Shown piece by piece: positions 1 to 7,126 of a DNA stretch of 25,859 nucleotides (positions within the stretch are counted from its first letter, which is position 1; each line of letters opens with the position of its first letter). Source of the stretch: MGOM01 sp035455265 (lineage in GTDB: Bacteria; Chloroflexota; Anaerolineae; Anaerolineales; E44-bin32); contig DATIFK010000141.1 of the NCBI GenBank assembly GCA_035455265.1, positions 1-25,859 on the forward strand, in the 5' to 3' direction. A program made the position numbers and the translations under genes. The notes below the pieces were generated by a model. It made no database searches. It was given only the letters and a program-made list of their open reading frames with translations, and was not told the DNA's origin.

Positions 1-2
1 AG

Positions 3-836
3 CCCGCGGCGCACGCCTACGACGCGTTCACGCACACCCTGGCGGTCGTGGCCGGGCTGGATCGAGTCCTGTGGCTTCTCGAACCTCAGGAAGAAGATCG
101 GGCGGCCGATTTGGCGGCGGGCTGGCTGCTGCACAGCCTGGGCCCGTATCGGGCCCCGCTGGCGGAGTATCTGAGTCACAGCCTGAGCTTCGGTCGGACC
201 CGGCGTCAGCTCCTCTACCTGGCCACTCTCGTCCATGATGTGGGGAAGAGCCGCACCTATGCGCGCGATGCCGAGGGCGTGATCCGTTTCCTGGGGCACG
301 AGGCGGTCAGCGCGGCGATGGCGGTGGAGATCGCGCGGCGGCTGGCCCTCAGCCTGGCGGAGACGGCTGAGTTGGAACGACTCGTGGCCGACCATATGAG
401 GCCCGGGTGGGTCGAGAAGAAGGATGGGTCCACGCGACGGGCGCTCTACCGCTACTACCGTTCCACGCAAGCCGCCGGCATCGGGATCGGGCTGCTGTCG
501 CTTGCCGACTTGCTCGGCAAACACGTGCCCCCGGTGCCCGAGGCTGCCTGGTCCAGGCGCGTCGCAACGGTCCACGCGTTGTTCGAGACCTGGTTTGAGA
601 AGCGGGACCAACAGGTTGATCCCGCGTTGCTGTTGAACGGCGATGCGGTCATGGAGTTGCTGGGGTTGCCGGCCGGGCCAGCGGTGGGCCGTCTGCTGGA
701 GGATCTACGCGAGGCTCAAGCCGCTGGAGACGTCCGTACGGTTGCTGAGGCCGAGGCCCTGCTGCGCCGGCAGCTTCAAGCGATGGAGGACGGGACGCGA
801 GGTGACAGCACGGGCGGGCCCCCTCCTACGAGATGA
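3..836 (+). CDS. CCA/poly(A) polymerase-family HD-domain protein, C-terminal part (5' end outside window)
   Basis: The reading frame is open from base 3, so the start lies outside the window; a GTG at 48 is only an internal codon. The first visible residues, HAYDAFTHTL, match the opening histidine segment of an HD phosphohydrolase domain, followed by the metal-binding HDVGK motif near base 235 and a further GHEAVSA histidine motif. The C-terminal part carries the LLNGDAVMELLGLPAGPAVG pattern that ends bacterial tRNA nucleotidyltransferases and poly(A) polymerases. The nucleotidyltransferase head would be upstream and is not visible. The expected role is addition or repair of the tRNA 3' CCA end, which fits a genome whose tRNA-Ser gene (22372-22458) does not encode CCA. 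A stand-alone HD protein of the same family remains possible. The TGA stop is at 834-836. Confidence 0.75.
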   Translation, partial: PAAHAYDAFTHTLAVVAGLDRVLWLLEPQEEDRAADLAAGWLLHSLGPYRAPLAEYLSHSLSFGRTRRQLLYLATLVHDVGKSRTYARDAEGVIRFLGHEAVSAAMAVEIARRLALSLAETAELERLVADHMRPGWVEKKDGSTRRALYRYYRSTQAAGIGIGLLSLADLLGKHVPPVPEAAWSRRVATVHALFETWFEKRDQQVDPALLLNGDAVMELLGLPAGPAVGRLLEDLREAQAAGDVRTVAEAEALLRRQLQAMEDGTRGDSTGGPPPTR

Positions 837-863
837 GGCGAGCGGTGGTCCGGGCGGGTCAAG

Positions 864-1160
864 CTAGGGGTAGATCTCGACCAATGCGGGCTCGTAGAAG
901 CAACGGCAACCGAGGGCGTGCGAGCAGCCCTTGGTGGGCAGAGATGGGACCTGGTCTTTCTGGTACTCGCCTTCGGCCTGGCGACAGGCGGGGCAGGCGT
1001 CGTCGCCGACGGCCAGGCGGATACGGCTCACGCGGTCGTTGGCTCGCAGACGCTGCAGGGCGACGGCGGTCGTGGAGGACTGGTCCAAATCTGACCCGCA
1101 GTAGGGGCATTGTCGTACATCGTCCGGGGATTGCTTTCGGCATACCGAGCACGTTCGCAC
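864..1160 (-). CDS. Small multi-cysteine zinc-ribbon-like protein of unknown function
   Basis: The protein has 98 residues. It carries two Zn-ribbon-like knuckles, C4-x2-C7 and C18-x2-C21, then C56-x2-C59 and a C79/C85/C87 cluster ending GCRCFYEPALVEIYP. This spacing suggests two structural zinc sites. I chose the GTG at 1160 because AGGAGG lies six bases upstream (1167-1172). A longer ORF would start at ATG 1190, but that codon overlaps the -10 hexamer of a strong promoter and would not be on the transcript. The gene is monocistronic and convergent with the CCA-type gene, only 27 bases from it. There is no signal peptide or membrane segment, so it is probably cytoplasmic. No function can be assigned; nucleic-acid or protein binding is only a guess from the ribbons. 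Confidence 0.82.
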   Translation of the reverse strand: MRTCSVCRKQSPDDVRQCPYCGSDLDQSSTTAVALQRLRANDRVSRIRLAVGDDACPACRQAEGEYQKDQVPSLPTKGCSHALGCRCFYEPALVEIYP

Positions 1161-1188
1161 GCGGACCCTCCTGTGAAGATCTGGGCTC

Positions 1189-1216
1189 ATTGTAACGGCG
1201 TGGGCAGTGGTGTCAA
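1189..1216 (-). promoter_or_regulatory. Sigma70-type promoter of the zinc-ribbon gene
   Basis: On the minus strand a perfect TTGACA (1211-1216) is followed after 16 bases by TACAAT (1189-1194). The predicted transcript starts near 1182 and has a leader of about 22 bases containing AGGAGG before the GTG at 1160. This is the best consensus promoter in the window. Confidence 0.8.
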
Positions 1217-1233
1217 TGTCCGTGAGGAGGAGG

Positions 1234-1328
1234 CGTCAGTCGTCAGTCACCGGTCGACGTCGTCGGTCATGGTTGCTCAGTTCCCGCGTGCTTTCCTCGG
1301 CACCCGTTCGCTGGTAACTGATAACTGA
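1234..1328 (+). repeat. Tandem heptamer repeats upstream of and into the dinB start
   Basis: Two perfect tandem heptamer pairs lie in the short spacer before dinB. CGTCAGT occurs twice at 1234-1247 and TAACTGA twice at 1315-1328. The last base of the second pair is the A of the dinB ATG. They look like short heptanucleotide tandem repeats of the kind dispersed through some bacterial genomes. Whether they are dispersed in this genome cannot be seen from one window. Confidence 0.55.
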
Positions 1329-2500
1329 TGACTCCATCCCGCACCATCCTCCACATGGACCTCGACGCGTTCTTCTGCAGCGTGGAGGAGAACCTCAATC
1401 CCGATTTGCGAGGGAAGGCGTTCGTCGTAGGCGGCTCGCCGGGCGGACGTGGGGTTGTCTCATCGGCCTCGTACGCCGCCCGTCCGTTCGGGGTCCGCTC
1501 GGCCATGCCGACGGCCCGAGCGCTGCGCCTCTGCCCAGACCTGATCGTCGTCACACCGCGCCACGGCGCGTACGGCCGGGAGTCGGAACGCGTGATGCAG
1601 ATCCTGCGCGATTCGGCCCCCGTCGTCGAGCAAATCTCGGTGGACGAAGCCTTCCTCGACGTCTCGGACGACCCCCGGCCCGGTGAGGAGATCGCCCGGA
1701 GCCTGCGCGCCGCCATCGATCGCAGCTGCCGCCTGCCGACCTCCTGGGGCGTGGCGAGCAACAAACTGGTGGCCAAGATCGCCACCGAAGTCGGCAAACC
1801 CCGCGGCCTGGTGGTCGTCCCACCGGGCAGGGAAGCCGCCTTCCTGGCGCCGCTGCCGATCGAGATGCTGTGGGGTGTCGGCCCTCGCACCCGAGAGCGG
1901 CTGCAGCCCCTCGGCCTGCGAACCATCGGCGACCTCGCCCAACTCTCCGACAGCCAACTGACGGAGGAGTTCGGGCCTCATGGCATCGATCTTGCAGCCA
2001 GAGCCCGTGGCGAAGATGACCGCCCGGTGGAAGAGGGCCGGGAAGCCCGCTCGATGTCCAGCGAGACCACCTTCGCCCGTGACGTGGCTGATGGGGCCAT
2101 CCTGAACGCGAAACTGCGCGAGCTGAGCGACGACGTGGGCGCAAGGTTGCGGGAAGCCGGCATGGCCGGGACGACCGTCCGACTGAAACTGCGTTGGCCC
2201 GATTTCACGACGCTGACGCGGCAGGTGAGTCTCGAACAGCCGACCGATCAGGACCGTGAGATCTATGCTGCGGCGCGAGGGCTGTTCGAGAGCGTCTGGA
2301 AGCCCGGCCGGAAGGTGCGGCTGATCGGCGTGGGGGTGGCGAACCTGGGGGATCGGATGCGACAGCTCGGCCTGTTCGATGCCTCGTGGCAGCAGGACGG
2401 CCGGCTGCTGGCGGCGATCGATGCCATACGAGCGCGCTACGGCCGCGATGCGGTGCGGCGCGGGGCACGGCAAGGGAGAGGCGATGGGCCTGAAGGGTAA
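1328..2500 (+). CDS. dinB: DNA polymerase IV (Y-family translesion polymerase)
   Basis: At 390 residues this is a typical DinB. The N-terminal catalytic motif HMDLDAFFCSVE supplies metal ligand D11 and steric-gate F16, and ISVDEAFLDVS supplies the catalytic D106/E107 pair. The palm, thumb (helix-hairpin-helix around LWGVGPRTRERLQPLGLRTI) and little-finger regions follow in order. QLGLF at 346-350 matches the beta-clamp binding motif and is followed by a helical tail. The product should extend mismatched or lesion-bearing DNA in the cytoplasm. ATG 1328 is the earliest good start, though no Shine-Dalgarno precedes it; tandem heptamers occupy that space. I saw no LexA-like palindrome upstream, so SOS control is not evident. 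The 3' end overlaps the next gene by 17 bases, implying co-transcription. Confidence 0.95.
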   Translation: MTPSRTILHMDLDAFFCSVEENLNPDLRGKAFVVGGSPGGRGVVSSASYAARPFGVRSAMPTARALRLCPDLIVVTPRHGAYGRESERVMQILRDSAPVVEQISVDEAFLDVSDDPRPGEEIARSLRAAIDRSCRLPTSWGVASNKLVAKIATEVGKPRGLVVVPPGREAAFLAPLPIEMLWGVGPRTRERLQPLGLRTIGDLAQLSDSQLTEEFGPHGIDLAARARGEDDRPVEEGREARSMSSETTFARDVADGAILNAKLRELSDDVGARLREAGMAGTTVRLKLRWPDFTTLTRQVSLEQPTDQDREIYAAARGLFESVWKPGRKVRLIGVGVANLGDRMRQLGLFDASWQQDGRLLAAIDAIRARYGRDAVRRGARQGRGDGPEG

Positions 2501-3587
2501 GGGCTACTTCATGTGGCAGGTCCCCAAGTGCGATGGCGGCAACCCGGCGGCCATCGCCGCCCGCTGTTCGGCCGCGCACCTGAGCCACGTGCTGATCAAG
2601 ATCGCCGACGGCTCGAACTGGATCTACAACTACGACTACCAGCGCAAGATCGACTACATCCCTCCGGTGGCCCAGGCCCTCAAGACCGCCGGGATTCAAG
2701 TCTGGGGCTGGCACTACGTCCGCGGCGATGATCCGATCGGCGAAGCCCGCATCGCCATCCAGCGCATGAAGACGCTCGGCCTCGACGGCTACGTCATCGA
2801 TGCCGAGAAGGAATACAAGCAACCGGGCAAGAAGGTGGCGGCGCAGCGGTTCATGCAGGAGCTGCGAGCCGGTCTCGGCCAGACGCCCATCGGTTTCAGC
2901 TCGTACCGGTATCCTCAGATTCATTATCAAGTGCCCTACGCTCAGTTCCTCGAGCGCTGCGACTTCTCCATGCCTCAGGTCTACTTCGAGTTCGCCCACA
3001 ATCCCGAGGAGCAGCTGGAGCGGAGCGTGGCACAGTACGCCGCCCTGCAACCGGCGCGCCCGATCCTGGTCACCGGCCCGACCTACAACCACAACGCCTG
3101 GCGGCCGACGGCCGACGAGGTCACGCGCTTCCTGCGCAAGACGCGCGAGATGGGGATCGCCGCCGCCAACTTCTGGGCCTACGACTTCGCCACGCGGTCG
3201 AGCATGATCGATCTGTGGAATGCCGTCGCCGCGTTCGATTGGCCGGGCGAGAACCAGGTGGCCGACATGCCGGAGCGCCTGATCGGCCGCATCAACCAGA
3301 AGGACACCGGCCTGATCTCAGGCCTCTACCTGGACAACGCCGCCCACGTCACCGGGGAGCGCACGGTGGTGGGCAAGACCGCCGTCAAGAAATGGTACGA
3401 CCAGCTCCTGACGAAGCTTCTGCCCAACGCGGAGTTCAAGGTCACCGGAAAGAACGGGAGCGGGTCCACCCGTCAGTTCACCTGGACGGCGCGCAGCGAT
3501 CGTGGGGCGGTGCTGGACGGCAACGACACCCTCGGTCTGCGCGACGGCCGGATCCTCTACCACTACACGTACTTCACCGTCGTCTAG
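2484..3587 (+). CDS. GH25-like TIM-barrel protein with C-terminal NTF2/SnoaL-like domain
   Basis: The protein has 367 residues. I chose ATG 2484 because a GGGAGAGG ribosome site precedes it, even though the frame stays open further upstream inside dinB. Residues about 5-245 resemble lysozyme-like (GH25/DUF1906-type) TIM barrels: opening GYFMWQVPKCDGG, central GYVIDAEKEY with acidic D106, E108 and E110, then strand motifs such as PIGFSSYRYP and FWAYDF. Residues about 262-367, ending GRILYHYTYFTVV, look like the cone-shaped NTF2/SnoaL fold. No signal peptide is visible, which is odd for a wall lysozyme, so the substrate may be intracellular or the domain non-catalytic. It overlaps dinB by 17 bases. 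The domain calls are by eye; the barrel is fairly secure and the NTF2-like call less so. Confidence 0.7.
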   Translation: MGLKGKGYFMWQVPKCDGGNPAAIAARCSAAHLSHVLIKIADGSNWIYNYDYQRKIDYIPPVAQALKTAGIQVWGWHYVRGDDPIGEARIAIQRMKTLGLDGYVIDAEKEYKQPGKKVAAQRFMQELRAGLGQTPIGFSSYRYPQIHYQVPYAQFLERCDFSMPQVYFEFAHNPEEQLERSVAQYAALQPARPILVTGPTYNHNAWRPTADEVTRFLRKTREMGIAAANFWAYDFATRSSMIDLWNAVAAFDWPGENQVADMPERLIGRINQKDTGLISGLYLDNAAHVTGERTVVGKTAVKKWYDQLLTKLLPNAEFKVTGKNGSGSTRQFTWTARSDRGAVLDGNDTLGLRDGRILYHYTYFTVV

Positions 3588-3615
3588 TCAAGCCGAACCT
3601 CGTCCGTCGGCAGTG

Positions 3616-3636
3616 CTCCTCTGAGCCCCAGAGGAG
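3616..3636 (+). terminator. Perfect 8-bp hairpin after the GH25-like gene (terminator-like or operator)
   Basis: CTCCTCTG (3616-3623) pairs exactly with CAGAGGAG (3629-3636) across a 5-base loop, 28 bases after the upstream stop codon. No T-tract follows, so intrinsic termination is uncertain. The hairpin ends 7 bases before the TATAAT of the next promoter, so it could instead be an operator. Confidence 0.4.
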
Positions 3637-3643
3637 GCGACGG

Positions 3644-3649
3644 TATAAT
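3644..3649 (+). promoter_or_regulatory. -10 element (TATAAT) of the GH36 gene
   Basis: An exact TATAAT in the context CGGTATAATCC lies 51 bases before ATG 3700. No good -35 is seen at 17 bases; the hairpin occupies that position. The predicted start near 3656 gives a leader of about 44 bases. Confidence 0.6.
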
Positions 3650-3676
3650 CCACTTCCGGACCCGGAGCGCGCTCTC

Positions 3677-3694
3677 GGCGCCGGGTTCGGCGCC
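3677..3694 (+). promoter_or_regulatory. GC-rich hairpin immediately upstream of the GH36 start codon
   Basis: GGCGCCG (3677-3683) and CGGCGCC (3688-3694) form a perfect 7-bp stem with loop GGTT. It ends five bases before ATG 3700, occupying the normal Shine-Dalgarno window, and no Shine-Dalgarno is visible. It may modulate translation; that role is inferred only from position. Confidence 0.4.
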
Positions 3695-3699
3695 TCCCC

Positions 3700-6180
3700 A
3701 TGACGATCACCCTGACGAATCGAGCTCTCGTGTTCCGCCTCGACGAGAGGTCCACGTCATGGTCGCTGGAGGCGGAAGTCGGCGGGCGCGCGCTCAAGCT
3801 GTCGGCGATGACTTCGCTTCGCTGCCGGGTCGGCGGTCGCTCGTCCCCGGCGCGCCCGCAACGCATCGACGTCGTCTCCATTGGCCGATCGAACCATGAC
3901 ACGCCCCTGGGCCGCGCCCATGGGCTCACCACCACCTTTCGCGCGCCCGACTCGAGCCTGACGGGGTCGATCGAGTGGGCCGTGTCCTCGTCCCCGGCGG
4001 CTCTTCTTTGGAGAATACGCCTTGAGGGAGGCGAGGCCTGCAACTCCCACCTGGCCGCCGTCGACCTGCTCCACGGACCCGTGGGCCGGACGGCGCTGGC
4101 CGAGATCGAGGGCCTGGACGAGCCGGCGGCTTTCGTCACGGGCTGGCAGAGTTTCGGATTCGCCGGGAGCCTCGGTCGACACGATCGGTATCCGCGCACG
4201 CGCCTCGGGCCGATCCTCAAGCCTTCGCGCGAGCCTCCCGGACGACGCGTGCCGCGAGGCGCAGGGCGCATGTCTTCCGAAATGTGGGCCGTGGTCGGTA
4301 GCCGTACGCGCAGGGTGGGGTGGCTGGTGGGGGTCCTGTCCGAGCTGGCCGCCTTCTCCAGCCTCGACATCGAGCTCTACCGCGATGCAGCCGGCCTCCA
4401 TTTGTGGAGCGACGGCGACGACATCCCGCTGACTGCCGGCCGATCCTTTGTTACGGATTGGGCCTACCTGCAGCCGGTGGCGATCGACGACCCGGATCCG
4501 CTGGGTCCGTACCTGGAAGCCGCCGCTCGGGTTGGGTTCGGCAACCGCACGCCACCGACCCATGACTCCATCTCCGGCTGGTGTTCGTGGTATCGCTGGT
4601 TCAGCCACGTAGATGAAGAAGCCGCGCGGGAGAATCTGGCGTGGCTCGCTGGCCGACGTGACGAGCTTCCGCTGGACGTTTTCCTTCTCGACGACGGCTA
4701 TGAGCGCGCCATCGGCGACTGGGCGCCGCCTTGGCCCAAGTTCCCGCACGGGCCGGCGGACCTCGCCGGCAGGGCTGGTCACGAGGGAGTGAGGCCGGGG
4801 CTGTGGATGGCGCCGTTCGTGGCGGCTCCATCCAGTGACCTGGCCCGCGAACACCCAGCTTGGATCCTGCGCGACGATCGCGGCAAGCCAGTCCCGATCG
4901 GTCTGGTGGGAAACCTGTTCCCCTGGGCCATCGATGGATCGAACCCGGAGGCACTCGACCATCTTGCGTCTCTGATGGAAACGGCCGTTCAGACGTGGGG
5001 CTTCCAGGTCCTGAAGCTGGACTTCCTCTACGCCGGCGCCCTGCGCGGGCGACGGCACGACGGTAGATGGACAAGGGCTCAGGCCTTCCGATTCGCCCTG
5101 GAACGCATGCGCTCAGCAGCCGGGAAGGCCTGGATCATCGGCTGCGGATGCCCGCTTGGCCCGGCGATCGGGTTGGTCGACAGCCTGCGCGTTTCTCCAG
5201 ACGTCGCACCCCACTGGCATCCGCACTTCCGTGGCATCGACCTCGTCATGCACCACGAAGCGACCGTCCCGGCGGCTCGGAACTCCATTCGCAACAGCAT
5301 CAACCTGGCCCCTCTGAACCACCGCTGGTGGGTCAACGACCCGGACTGCGTCCTGCTCCAGCCACACCCGAGCGGATGGGCAGACGCGGCGCCGAGTCCG
5401 CGAAGCGCCGCCTCCTACCCGGCGCAACCTTGGGCGCGGTGGATGCCCCCTCGAGGGTTGAAAGAGCACGAGCTCCAGACTGTGCTCACCCTCGCCTTCC
5501 TGACGGGAGGATCCATCGTCGCCTCCGATCACTGGCCGGAGGTCGACGCTCGCCGACTTTCCTGGCTTGGACGGGCGCTGCCCCCGCTCGTGGCTCGGGC
5601 ACGCGCGGTAGACTGGTTCGACCGGAGCTATCCGTCGACCCTCGTCGTCGAATTGGACGGCGCCACGGGACGCTGGTGGCTGGTTGCCCTCGTGAACTGG
5701 AGTGAGCGTGCCACGACTCTCGAGGCTGGCCGCAGGCAGCTGGCGCTCCCAGAGGGGAGGTTGCATGCCATCGACGTCTGGGCGGGACGCCTGTTCGCCG
5801 TGGATGGCGAGACCATCGTCACTCCCACCGTGCCGCCTCACGGCGTGGTTCTGACCTCGCTCCGGATGCCGGTTCACGCGGGCGGATGGCTTGGCGACAC
5901 GTTCGATCTGTCGGGCGGTCGCGCCGTGAGACGCCAGGAACGCTCGGCTGGGGCAATGCGCTTCCAACTCGAGCTGCCTCGGACGGCAACGGGAGAAGCG
6001 TGGGTCACCGCGCCGGCACCGCCAGTGCGCATCCTCGCCGACGCGCGACCCCTCACCTGGTCCATCGCCTCCGAAGGTGTCTACACGTTCTCCCACTCCT
6101 GGACGCGGTCCACGCAGATCGTGGTGGAATGGTCTCCCAAGGTGGAGACGACACCTTCGTCCCATCCGGGAGGCCGATAG
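3700..6180 (+). CDS. GH36-family alpha-galactosidase/raffinose-synthase-like glycosidase
   Basis: The protein has 826 residues. An N-terminal beta-rich domain (about 1-280) precedes a TIM barrel opening with SGWCSWYRWF (292-301) and LLDDGYERAIGDW (329-341). The GH36 nucleophile motif K-L-D is at 439-441 (D441). The acid/base motif RVSPDVAPHW places D501 as proton donor. A C-terminal beta-sandwich follows the barrel, as in the family. The product should hydrolyse or transfer alpha-galactosyl groups. There is no signal peptide, so it acts in the cytoplasm on imported oligosaccharides. No sugar transporter is in the window. The gene has its own TATAAT, a leader hairpin and no Shine-Dalgarno. The next gene begins two bases after the stop. 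Exact substrate is not resolved; a plant-type raffinose-synthase or alpha-N-acetylgalactosaminidase specificity cannot be excluded. Confidence 0.88.
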   Translation: MTITLTNRALVFRLDERSTSWSLEAEVGGRALKLSAMTSLRCRVGGRSSPARPQRIDVVSIGRSNHDTPLGRAHGLTTTFRAPDSSLTGSIEWAVSSSPAALLWRIRLEGGEACNSHLAAVDLLHGPVGRTALAEIEGLDEPAAFVTGWQSFGFAGSLGRHDRYPRTRLGPILKPSREPPGRRVPRGAGRMSSEMWAVVGSRTRRVGWLVGVLSELAAFSSLDIELYRDAAGLHLWSDGDDIPLTAGRSFVTDWAYLQPVAIDDPDPLGPYLEAAARVGFGNRTPPTHDSISGWCSWYRWFSHVDEEAARENLAWLAGRRDELPLDVFLLDDGYERAIGDWAPPWPKFPHGPADLAGRAGHEGVRPGLWMAPFVAAPSSDLAREHPAWILRDDRGKPVPIGLVGNLFPWAIDGSNPEALDHLASLMETAVQTWGFQVLKLDFLYAGALRGRRHDGRWTRAQAFRFALERMRSAAGKAWIIGCGCPLGPAIGLVDSLRVSPDVAPHWHPHFRGIDLVMHHEATVPAARNSIRNSINLAPLNHRWWVNDPDCVLLQPHPSGWADAAPSPRSAASYPAQPWARWMPPRGLKEHELQTVLTLAFLTGGSIVASDHWPEVDARRLSWLGRALPPLVARARAVDWFDRSYPSTLVVELDGATGRWWLVALVNWSERATTLEAGRRQLALPEGRLHAIDVWAGRLFAVDGETIVTPTVPPHGVVLTSLRMPVHAGGWLGDTFDLSGGRAVRRQERSAGAMRFQLELPRTATGEAWVTAPAPPVRILADARPLTWSIASEGVYTFSHSWTRSTQIVVEWSPKVETTPSSHPGGR

Positions 6181-6182
6181 AG

Positions 6183-6995
6183 GTGACGATCGACCTGGCG
6201 GTCCAGTGGATCTGGATGGTGCTCCTGCTGGTCACTCCTGTGGCCGCCTGGATCGGCTGGCGGCGGGTGGCCTCGGCAGCCCGCCTTCGCTTCTTCCTTC
6301 TGAGACGTGAGCGTGCGATCGCCGGTTGGCGGCTGATCTTCCTGGCTTGTCTCCTGCTTCTGGCGGCGATCGTCGTCCAGCGCTTCGGACGGACGGCGGC
6401 CTACGCCATTGTCCGGCCGACACCCTCGATGACCCCCACGCCCACACGGACACTCACGCCGACGGCGTCGGTTGTGCCCAGCGCCACGGTGACGCCGAGC
6501 ATCAGCCTGACGCCCAGCATCACCCCCACACCGACGGCCAGCGCTACGCCTGTCCTGCCAGAGCAGCTCGCGCTCTTTTTCCAGGAGACGGTGACGCCGT
6601 CCGCCGACGTCGTCTTCAGCCCGATCCTCATCACCGAGCGGCTCACGCCGGGCAACCTCGCCATCGATCCCGATGACGAGTTCTCGGACCCTCCCAAGAC
6701 CCTCTACGGGGCCTTCAGCTACGATCATCTGCAGAATGGAGTGCGCTGGACGGCGCTGTGGTATCTCGGGGGCGAGGTCATCTGCTACGAGTCGAAACCG
6801 TGGGACGGCGGCACGGGAGGCTACGGCTACACAGAGTGCACGCCCCCCCAAGGATGGCAGGTTGGCGAATACGAAGTCCAGATGTTCGCCGGCCTCCAGT
6901 GGAAGGTCAGCGCCAGGTTTCGTATCCTTTCGGTGCGACCGACGTCCACCGTCACGCCTTCGCCAAGCGCCACCACGCCTGCGCCGGTCGGGTGA
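6183..6995 (+). CDS. Two-pass membrane protein with Thr/Pro-rich linker and extracytoplasmic domain
   Basis: Starting at GTG 6183, two bases after the GH36 stop, the protein has 270 residues; a GGGAGG at about 6169 could serve as its ribosome site. Hydrophobic segments lie at about 8-26 and 50-66, with a basic stretch between. Residues about 79-123 form a Thr-Pro-Ser linker. The remaining 140 residues form a compact domain containing WTALWYLGGEVICYE and GYGYTECTP, which looks like a small all-beta domain exposed outside. A second Thr/Pro tail ends the protein. The longer upstream frame overlaps GH36 and is not credible. Linkage to GH36 suggests one transcript, but no enzymatic motif is seen and no function is assigned. 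Confidence 0.75.
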   Translation: MTIDLAVQWIWMVLLLVTPVAAWIGWRRVASAARLRFFLLRRERAIAGWRLIFLACLLLLAAIVVQRFGRTAAYAIVRPTPSMTPTPTRTLTPTASVVPSATVTPSISLTPSITPTPTASATPVLPEQLALFFQETVTPSADVVFSPILITERLTPGNLAIDPDDEFSDPPKTLYGAFSYDHLQNGVRWTALWYLGGEVICYESKPWDGGTGGYGYTECTPPQGWQVGEYEVQMFAGLQWKVSARFRILSVRPTSTVTPSPSATTPAPVG

Positions 6996-7037
6996 GGGGC
7001 GATCCGATCGAAGGAGAATTGAAGAACCGCGGTCACG

Positions 7038-7067
7038 TTGTTCGCGCTCAAGAAGCAGGGGTATAAT
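7038..7067 (+). promoter_or_regulatory. Promoter of the response-regulator gene
   Basis: TTGTTC (7038-7043) is followed after 18 bases by an exact TATAAT (7062-7067). The predicted start near 7074 leaves a leader of about 50 bases before ATG 7127. Confidence 0.65.
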
Positions 7068-7126
7068 GGCCTCGAGGCAGCCGCAGCCCGAATCGGCTGC
7101 CGAATTTGTCGGCCCGGGTGCCCCGC

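Noticed and set aside
1196..1327. LexA box before dinB
   Set aside because: No CTGT-N8-ACAG or GAAC-N4-GTTC palindrome is present; only heptamer repeats are seen.
6424..6560. DNA-level tandem repeat in the membrane protein gene
   Set aside because: The periodic CCCACGCCC-type sequence is explained by the Thr/Pro-rich protein linker rather than a separate repeat element.
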